Positions 58,212-64,000 of a stretch of DNA of 64,000 nt are shown here, one piece after another. Origin of the DNA: Actinoplanes sp. TBRC 11911 (GTDB lineage: Bacteria > Actinomycetota > Actinomycetes > Mycobacteriales > Micromonosporaceae); assembly GCF_012933445.1 (NCBI RefSeq), contig NZ_JABBNC010000003.1:62001-126000 (forward strand), in the 5' to 3' direction. Under the pieces are notes generated by a model. The model saw only the letters and a list, made by a program, of their open reading frames with translations. It was not told the origin of the DNA and searched no databases. Numbering within the stretch: position 1 is the stretch's first letter; each line of letters starts with the position of its first letter. The translations under genes were made by a program, and so were the position numbers.

Positions 58212-59786
58212 CTATCCGGCGAGTTTGACTGCTACCTGAACGGCGTTGCCCGCGTTCACCCGGCCGAAGCCGTACCGCGCACTGTGGCCTCGCACGTCGT
58301 ACTCGCCCGGGGTGTCGTCGATGCGGTCGGACGTCTCTCGCAGGATGTTCTTCACCTCGTCCCAGCGCAAGGCCGGATTGGCCGCCAGGATGAGGGCCGC
58401 GACGCCGGCCACGCCCGGGCAGGCGCTCGACGTGCCGCCGAACGAGTTGGTGTAATCGCCCGCGGCGTCGCCGAGCGTCACGTCACCCGAGTTGTAGCCT
58501 TCGCGTCCGGTGCGGTCGGTGGTCCAGATCCCCGGCGTACGCGACGGCTCACCGTTGCTGCTCGGGAAGGTGCACCAGACGGCGTCGCCGAAGTCGCTGT
58601 ACCGGCTCTGCTGCCCACGGTCGTTGCATGCGGCGACCGCGATCACCTTCTCGTAGCTGGCGTAGCCGTCGTTGTCGACGCTCTCGGCACCGTTGCCGGC
58701 CGCCCAGGTGATCACGCAGCCCTTACCGCCGCGACCCTTCGTGACCGCGTACTCGATGGCCAGCCTGGTGTTGTCCGGCAGCGGCACCACCTGCTGATGC
58801 ACCGGGTCGTTGGGCACCCACCACTTGCCGTCCATCGGGCCCCAGCTGCACGAGATCACGTCGGCGCCGTGGTCGGCGGCCCAGACGAACGCGTCCGCCT
58901 CGTCCTGCGAACCGAGACCGGACACCAGCCGCACCGCCATGAGCCGCGACTCGGGTGCCACCCCGGACGCCTGGCCGGTGCCGTCCCCGCAGGCCACGCC
59001 CGCGCAGGCGGTCCCGTGGTTGTCGCCCTCGCTGGGCCGCGGGCTGTCCGTCCGCGGCCGGCTGACCGAGTGCGGGGCGACCAGCTTGCCCGCCGAACGG
59101 AACTCCTGATGGTCGATGTCCACGCCGTCGTCGATGACGCAGATCGTGGTGCCCTTGCCGCGGGTCACATCCCACGCCGCGACCACGTTGGCGTGCTCGT
59201 CGATGTCGGCGCCGCCGATCATGGCCCGGCCCAGGTGCCACTGCTGCCCGAACATCCCCATCCGGGCCACCTCGCGGATCAGCTCGGGATGGCAGTAGTC
59301 GACGTCGTCGCGGTCCAGCAGCGCCTCGGCCACCGTGAAGATCTCGCGCCCGGTCCCGGCCGGCGCGCCGGCGAAATACCCGAACGGAGCCCGGCTCTTG
59401 ATCTCCAGGCCGGCGTCGGCGAGCACCCGCTCGGCAACCTCGGCACGCACGTCGTCGCGGAACTTGACGAAGACGTTCTCGGTGTAGACGACCGGCGCGC
59501 CGAACTGGTCGCGCAGTCCACGCCCGGCGAACTCGACCTCGGGGTCCGCGTTGATCGCTTCGGACAGCGCGGCGGACGACCCGGCCTCGGCGGCGTAGAC
59601 GCCGACGCCCGCGGACGCGAAGCCGAACAGCGGGGCGAGCTGTTCCTGGGCCCGCCGCGCGTCCTCGGACAGCGGGGAGACGTCGTGCCGCGCTCCGCGT
59701 CGCGCCGACCGGATGACCACAAGGTCGTCGTTGTCCTGGAGTTCCATTCGGTATCCGGAACTGCCTCCGAACCGGCAGCTGAGCAT
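58212..59786 (-). CDS. subtilisin/kexin-like serine protease without signal peptide
   Basis: A 524-residue S8 protease, start ATG 59786 with GGGGGAT seven bases upstream. Residues 95-175 form a propeptide-like domain (VVYTENVFVKFRDDVRAEVA, ending DDVDYCHPELIREVA). The triad is Asp219 (CVIDDGVDIDH), His257 (DNHGTACAGV) and Ser453 (GGTSSACPGVAG), with Asn365 (AAGNGAES). GTSSACPG and the C-terminal part resemble kexin-type enzymes. No export signal is seen, so it may act in the cytoplasm. It is the first gene before the LodA-type oxidase gene, which suggests a maturation role like that of QhpE in QHNDH assembly; this is inference. Confidence 0.9.
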   Translation of the reverse strand: MLSCRFGGSSGYRMELQDNDDLVVIRSARRGARHDVSPLSEDARRAQEQLAPLFGFASAGVGVYAAEAGSSAALSEAINADPEVEFAGRGLRDQFGAPVVYTENVFVKFRDDVRAEVAERVLADAGLEIKSRAPFGYFAGAPAGTGREIFTVAEALLDRDDVDYCHPELIREVARMGMFGQQWHLGRAMIGGADIDEHANVVAAWDVTRGKGTTICVIDDGVDIDHQEFRSAGKLVAPHSVSRPRTDSPRPSEGDNHGTACAGVACGDGTGQASGVAPESRLMAVRLVSGLGSQDEADAFVWAADHGADVISCSWGPMDGKWWVPNDPVHQQVVPLPDNTRLAIEYAVTKGRGGKGCVITWAAGNGAESVDNDGYASYEKVIAVAACNDRGQQSRYSDFGDAVWCTFPSSNGEPSRTPGIWTTDRTGREGYNSGDVTLGDAAGDYTNSFGGTSSACPGVAGVAALILAANPALRWDEVKNILRETSDRIDDTPGEYDVRGHSARYGFGRVNAGNAVQVAVKLAG

Positions 59787-59869
59787 GGCGATCCCCCTTC
59801 AGTCAGGATGCATGCCTTCACCCTGCGCAACTCAGCTCTTGCGGACAGCCTGGTTCACGACAGACTGGG

Positions 59870-60280
59870 GTGGTGAAAGCGTCGGAAATCCTTCCCGGTG
59901 CACCCGTTCGGCTGAGTGGCGACCTCCGTCTGGCCGAGGACCTGGTCGCGGTGCACGGCGACGCGGAGCCGGTGGTGGTGCCGGTCGCCGCCGCCGCCGG
60001 CCGGCTCGGCCCGGTCTATCGGCGGGTGCCGGGCGGCGATCCGGTGGTGCCGACCGGGCGGGTGCTGGTGCGGTTCGCCGGCGACGCCGACCGGGCCACG
60101 ATCCTGCGGGCGGCCGGGTACGAGGTCGCCGGGACGCTCGGCTACGCGCCGGACGCGGTGTGGGCGCGGGCCAGCGACGGCGGTGTGCTGGGCGCACTGT
60201 CGCATCTCGACGAGCTGGCCGCCGCGAAAGACGTGGTGCACGCCGAGCCGGAGCTGCTCGGCGAGCGGGCGTGGCGCTGA
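59870..60280 (+). CDS. stand-alone propeptide-like protein, paralogous to the protease's N-terminal domain
   Basis: A 136-residue protein (GTG/ATG region at 59870, VKASEILPGAPVRLSGDLRL). Its second half, VVPTGRVLVRFAGDADRATI to AAKDVVHAEPELLGERA, aligns with residues 99-174 of the neighbouring protease (VVYTENVFVKFRDD, then DDVDYCHPELIREVA): same order of VVxT, VxVxF, AGxE and a final D-V-x-x-x-PEL. Subtilisin propeptides act as folding helpers and inhibitors, so this is a candidate trans-acting inhibitor or chaperone. It is divergent from the protease and overlaps the flavoprotein gene by 10 bases. Confidence 0.75.
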   Translation: MVKASEILPGAPVRLSGDLRLAEDLVAVHGDAEPVVVPVAAAAGRLGPVYRRVPGGDPVVPTGRVLVRFAGDADRATILRAAGYEVAGTLGYAPDAVWARASDGGVLGALSHLDELAAAKDVVHAEPELLGERAWR

Positions 60281-61326
60281 CCCGCACCGTCGCCGTGCTG
60301 GGCTGCGGCCCGTCCGGGACGGCCACGGCGATCACGATGACCCACGCCGGGCTCGACGTGATCCTGATCGATCCGGACCGTGCACCGGACTGGGAACCGG
60401 GCGAGGGCCTGCCCGCGGTGGCCGCCGGTGCGCTGCGCACGCTCGGCGTCTGGCCCGCCTTCCAGACCGCCGGGCACCTGCGCAGCAGCGGTTTCCTGTC
60501 GTGCTGGGGCTCGGACGAGCCGGCGTTCCGATCCGCCATGCTCGACCCGCGCGGGCCGTCGTGGCAGCTCGATCGGGCCCGGTTCGTCCGGATGCTGCGC
60601 ACCGCGGCGGGCTCTCCGGCGGCGCGCCGCCTCACCGGGGCCCGGCGCGACGGTTCGGTGTGGACGATGTCGTTCGCCGATGACAATCCGCCGATCACCG
60701 TGGATTTCGTGGTGGACGCAACCGGCCGCGGCAGCGTCCTGGCCCGCCTGCTCAACGTGCACCGCCGGGTGGACAGCCGGTTGGTCGGCATCGCGGCGGT
60801 GCTGGCCAACCCGGACCCCGCCGACGCGGCCAATCTGCTGGAGGCCGTGCCGTACGGCTGGTGGTACGTCTCGCGGGTGCCCGGCGACCGCCTGGTGGTG
60901 GCGCTGTTTACCGACGCGTCGATCGCGGGCCGGGACCGTCTGACCGCGCTCGAGTCGTGGACGCTGATGCTGGGGGCGACCCGCCGGGCCGGGCGCCGGG
61001 CCGGGTGGCCGCGGCTGCGGATGCTGAGCGCACTGCACACCGCGGCCTCGGGAAGTTCGGCACTCGAACGGTTCGCCGGTCCGGGCTGGCTCGCCGTCGG
61101 GGACGCGGCCTGCGCACACGATCCGCTCTCGGCGCGCGGCCTGCACGACGCGCTGACCGGCGGCATCGCGGCGGGCGAGGCGATCGCGGGCGGCTCGATC
61201 GACGACTACGCCTCGGACGTGGCCGCCGGATACCACCGATACCTGACCGAACTGGACTGGTATTACCGCCAAGAAACCCGTTTCCCCGGTACGCCGTTCT
61301 GGACCGCTCGCCAGAGTCAGTCCTGA
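60271..61326 (+). CDS. LodB/QhpG-type FAD-dependent cofactor-maturation enzyme
   Basis: A 351-residue flavoprotein from GTG 60271, overlapping the propeptide gene by 10 bases. FAD-binding GxGxxG (VAVLGCGPSGTATAI, residues 7-21), the middle VVDATGRGSVLARLL, and GWLAVGDAACAHDPLSARGL with the GD motif mark the tryptophan-hydroxylase/halogenase-like group that includes LodB and QhpG; the halogenase WxWxIP motif is absent. LodB is required to form CTQ in LodA, and QhpG hydroxylates the precursor tryptophan in QHNDH. Beside a LodA-type gene this role is the best prediction. It converges with the LuxR gene, overlapping by 10 bases. Confidence 0.85.
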   Translation: MALTRTVAVLGCGPSGTATAITMTHAGLDVILIDPDRAPDWEPGEGLPAVAAGALRTLGVWPAFQTAGHLRSSGFLSCWGSDEPAFRSAMLDPRGPSWQLDRARFVRMLRTAAGSPAARRLTGARRDGSVWTMSFADDNPPITVDFVVDATGRGSVLARLLNVHRRVDSRLVGIAAVLANPDPADAANLLEAVPYGWWYVSRVPGDRLVVALFTDASIAGRDRLTALESWTLMLGATRRAGRRAGWPRLRMLSALHTAASGSSALERFAGPGWLAVGDAACAHDPLSARGLHDALTGGIAAGEAIAGGSIDDYASDVAAGYHRYLTELDWYYRQETRFPGTPFWTARQSQS

Positions 61327-64000
61327 CCGCCGAGATGCAGACGATGGGCGATGGCCGCCGCCTCGACCCGGTTCGCCGCGTTCAGCTTGCCGAGAATGTT
61401 CGACACGTGCACGCTCGCGGTGCTCTCGCTGATGAACAGGGCCCGCGCGATCTCCCGGTTGCGCCGCCCCTCCTTGAGCAGGATCAGCACCTGAAGCTCG
61501 CGGTCGGTGAGGTGGAACGGATGTTCCGGTGCGGCCGGGTCCGCCAGGGCCGGTGCGCCGAGGTCGATACGCGCCCGGTCGGCGAGCGCGGTGATCTCCT
61601 TGAGCAGCATCCGGGCGTCCAGCTCGGTTGCCGTGCGGTGGGCGCCGCGCAGCACCTGGGCGGCCCGCGGGTCGCGCTGCCGGACCAGGCCCTCGCACTG
61701 GCGCCACCGCGCGTACGCCGCCGGATGCGGTCGTTGCAGGCCGTCCCAGCCGTGCGCCACCTCGCCCCACACGGCTGGGTCGGATTCGCCGGTCAGCCGC
61801 GCGAACTCCGCCTCGCCCATCGCCGCGTCCACCGCGGCCTCCGGGAACGACCGCTGCCGAATGTCCATGCCCTGCCAGAGCGACGCGGCCCGGGAACGCA
61901 GTTCGGTGCCGCGCTCCCGCACCTGGGCGACCGGCCGGCCGCGGGCCCGCCGCCGCTCCGCCTCGTCCGCCTCGATCCGCAGCCCGAGCACGCATAACGC
62001 CACCGCCTGCTGGTCGTCGCCCCGGCCGCCGACGATCGCGAGGCCGGCCTCGACCTCGTCGTGCGCGGTCGGATAGTCCTCCTGCCACATCGCCCGGACC
62101 GCCGCCGCCGCGTGCACGAGGCCGTGGTTGAGCGGGTCGTCGTTGTTCTTGAGCTGCTCCATGGCCTGCTTGATCTGCTGCGCCGACTCCTCCGGCCGGT
62201 CGCGCGCGGCGGCCAGCTCGGCGAGCGCCACGAAGGTCATCAGGGCGCGTGCGGTCGCGTGATGGCTGGCCAGCAGCAGATCGGCGACCTGCTCGGCGCG
62301 CTCCCAGTGGCCGGTGCGCCACAGCACCAGGACGATCGAGTCCAGCATGTCCAGCATGGGCGGGAACATCACGCCGACGTCGCCGCTCCAGGCGAGCGCC
62401 TCCTCGGCGGTGGCCACCGCGTCCGCCGTCCAGCCCACGAAGTCCAAGGCCAGACACAGATGGTTGTACGCCCCGCAGACGCCCTCGACGTCGTCCTCGG
62501 CGCGCGCCACGCGCAGTGCCTCGCGCATCCGGCCGATTCCGGTCTCCGGATCGCCGTGCATGGCGAAATGCCAGCCGGACGTCTTGAGACCGAGGACCTC
62601 TTCCCGTCGCCGGCCGGCGTCGCGGGCCAGCCGCAGGGTCTCCTCCCACAGCGGCGCCGAGTCGACGTACCGGCCACGGTTCGACAGCGACTGGGCCAGG
62701 GCGGCGGTGACCCGGGCGTGCTCGGCGGTCGCGTCGCTGCCGGCGAGGAGGCGATAGGCCCGGGTGTACGCGGTCAGCGCGCGAGCGCCGTCGACCCGAT
62801 CCAGGTAGGTGCCGAGTGCCTCGTGCAGCAGGGCGCGGCCGACAGTGTCTCCCTGGTCGGTCGCGGCCAGCGCTCGTTCGACCAGGTCGACCGCGGTCTC
62901 GTGCTCGCCCGAGTCGTGCGCGCAGCGGGCCGCGGCGGCCAGCACCGCCGCCTTGTTCTCGCCCGGTTCGTCCACTTCGTCCCAGAGGTCCAGCGCGCGC
63001 AGGAAGTACGTGAGCCCCTCGCGGTACGCGCGCACCTCGGCCGCCGCGCGACCGGCGGCCACCACCGCGGTGAGCGCGCGCGGCAGGTTTCCGGCGGCCG
63101 CCCAGTGGTGCGCGACCACCGCGGTGGCCGTGGATCGCGGGCCGTCCCGCCGTTCGGACAGCACCTCGGCGACGTGGCCGTGCAGCCGGGCGCGCTCGCC
63201 GGGGAGCAGGTCGGAGTAGACGGCCTCCTGCGCGAGGGCGTGCCGGAAACGGTACGAGTCGGTCGTGTCGATCTGGAGCACCCGGTTGGCGACCAGCTCG
63301 CGCAGGGCCGCCAGCAGCGCGTTCTCCTCCAGGTCGCTCACCGTGGCGAGCAGCGGGTGGCCGATCCGGCGGCCGATCACCGAGCACAGGCGCAGGACCG
63401 ACTGCGCGTCGGCGGAGAACGTGGCGACCCGGAGCAGTACCACGTCGCGTACGTGCGGAGGAACCTGCTCACCGAGACCGCGCGCCTCGAAGATCTCCTC
63501 CGCGAAGAAGGCGTTGCCGCCGCAGAGATCGGCGATCTCGTCGACGGCGGCCGCCGGAAGGGCGGCACCGGCCAGGTTGGTCAGCAGAGCGCCCAGCTCA
63601 TCGGCGTCCAGCGGGGACAACGGCAGGTGGTTCATGAACCCGCCGCGGAACAGCTCGACCAGCGCGGCCGGCAGCGGACCGGCGGCCGGCTCGTCGTCGC
63701 GATAGGTCACCATCAGCAGGACGCGCTCGCGCCGCAACGCCACGGTGAGGAAGCTGAGCAGGTCGAGACTCGACTGTTCGGCCCAGTGCACGTCCTCGAT
63801 CACGAGCAGAACCGGTTTAGCGATGGCGAGCTGCGCGAGTAGCGCCAGGAACACATCGAACAGACGGGCTTGATGGCTCTTGTCGCCGTCGTGCGGTTCG
63901 AGCAGCTGATCCAGCACGGCGAAGCGAGGCCCGGCCAGCTCGGCCAGCGACCCGGCGTCGTGATCGCGCAGGAGCCGGCGCAGGGCGTCGAGAATCGGAC
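61317..64000 (-). CDS. LAL-type LuxR transcriptional regulator (N-terminus beyond window)
   Basis: At least 894 residues are visible; the frame continues past 64000 without a start. The visible N-terminus includes the AAA Walker B region (KPVLLVIEDVHWAEQSSLDL) and sensor part of an STAND ATPase; Walker A lies outside. A long TPR-like helical region follows, then the C-terminal LuxR HTH (LTDRELQVLILLKEGRRNRE, IARALFISESTASVHVSNIL). These large regulators activate metabolic clusters in actinobacteria. It converges with the flavoprotein gene, so it may control the LodA cassette, but direct evidence is lacking. Confidence 0.92.
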   Translation of the reverse strand, partial: PILDALRRLLRDHDAGSLAELAGPRFAVLDQLLEPHDGDKSHQARLFDVFLALLAQLAIAKPVLLVIEDVHWAEQSSLDLLSFLTVALRRERVLLMVTYRDDEPAAGPLPAALVELFRGGFMNHLPLSPLDADELGALLTNLAGAALPAAAVDEIADLCGGNAFFAEEIFEARGLGEQVPPHVRDVVLLRVATFSADAQSVLRLCSVIGRRIGHPLLATVSDLEENALLAALRELVANRVLQIDTTDSYRFRHALAQEAVYSDLLPGERARLHGHVAEVLSERRDGPRSTATAVVAHHWAAAGNLPRALTAVVAAGRAAAEVRAYREGLTYFLRALDLWDEVDEPGENKAAVLAAAARCAHDSGEHETAVDLVERALAATDQGDTVGRALLHEALGTYLDRVDGARALTAYTRAYRLLAGSDATAEHARVTAALAQSLSNRGRYVDSAPLWEETLRLARDAGRRREEVLGLKTSGWHFAMHGDPETGIGRMREALRVARAEDDVEGVCGAYNHLCLALDFVGWTADAVATAEEALAWSGDVGVMFPPMLDMLDSIVLVLWRTGHWERAEQVADLLLASHHATARALMTFVALAELAAARDRPEESAQQIKQAMEQLKNNDDPLNHGLVHAAAAVRAMWQEDYPTAHDEVEAGLAIVGGRGDDQQAVALCVLGLRIEADEAERRRARGRPVAQVRERGTELRSRAASLWQGMDIRQRSFPEAAVDAAMGEAEFARLTGESDPAVWGEVAHGWDGLQRPHPAAYARWRQCEGLVRQRDPRAAQVLRGAHRTATELDARMLLKEITALADRARIDLGAPALADPAAPEHPFHLTDRELQVLILLKEGRRNREIARALFISESTASVHVSNILGKLNAANRVEAAAIAHRLHLGGQD

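Noticed and set aside
55357..58239. 960-residue plus-strand frame antisense to the LodA-type gene
   Set aside because: His/Arg/Val/Gly-rich composition typical of an antisense frame in high-GC DNA; the minus strand has the conserved motifs.
60142..63387. 1081-residue minus-strand frame
   Set aside because: Arg/Gly/Ala/Pro-rich shadow crossing both the flavoprotein and the LuxR gene; no motif.

Overview
The window is very GC-rich (about 70%) DNA with actinobacterial features: GTG and ATG starts, GTGA/ATGA gene overlaps, leaderless-looking ECF promoters, frequent CGTACG, a class II tRNA-Leu and an orn/tRNA-His pair. Gene content (PPOX/F420-type oxidoreductase, VC0807-type membrane protein, prokaryotic phospholipase A2, many secreted proteins) suggests a filamentous Micromonosporaceae-like organism such as Actinoplanes. 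The genus is inferred from style, not proven.

Layout. 0-3.3 kb: 5' part of a UbiD-family decarboxylase gene, an orphan NMT1/SsuA-type lipoprotein and a secreted CocE/X-Pro peptidase-like hydrolase. 3.4-5.4 kb: a repeat-bearing hypothetical gene, a (GACG)n microsatellite and a polypurine tract. 5.4-12.3 kb: MBL hydrolase, ornithine/lysine-type decarboxylase, ABC-F ATPase with a leader-peptide region, a TetR/VC0807 operon ending in a truncated FAD-monooxygenase, secreted phospholipase A2, and an HTH regulator. 12.3-21.2 kb: a large secreted subtilase, a DnaJ-like protein, a Ser/Thr kinase remnant, and an ECF sigma/anti-sigma-like pair divergent from a lipoprotein through a symmetric promoter. 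21.2-22.5 kb: a repeat island. 22.5-27.8 kb: PPOX protein, a three-gene phosphorelay operon and an unassigned protein. 27.9-38.5 kb: lactate permease, secreted protease, HigBA-type toxin-antitoxin, PAP2 phosphatase with a beta-strand repeat, membrane metallophosphoesterase, TetR/SDR pair, zincin-like protein, tRNA-His, orn.

38.7-48.5 kb: a 1524-residue membrane-anchored low-complexity protein, then a copper/thiol cluster: CopC-CopD fusion divergent from an ECF sigma gene, followed by a MauE-like protein, a DsbA-like protein, a membrane protein and a Bcp peroxiredoxin. Both arms carry the same promoter pattern, GGAACC-N16-CGACTA. 49-51.5 kb: tRNA-Leu and a second repeat island around a GNAT gene. 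A roughly 220-bp structured element occurs once in each repeat island, in opposite orientations.

51.5-64 kb: MOSC protein, expansin-like protein, methyltransferase, a HEMGH lipoprotein, then the most notable locus: a LodA-type cysteine-tryptophylquinone (CTQ) oxidase fused to a haem-oxygenase-like diiron domain, in an operon with a subtilisin-like protease. Divergent from these are a stand-alone copy of the protease's propeptide-like domain and a LodB/QhpG-type flavoprotein. A LAL-type LuxR regulator is cut by the window end. My reading is that the flavoprotein builds the CTQ cofactor and that the protease and propeptide process or guard the enzyme, which combines parts known from LodAB and QHNDH maturation systems.
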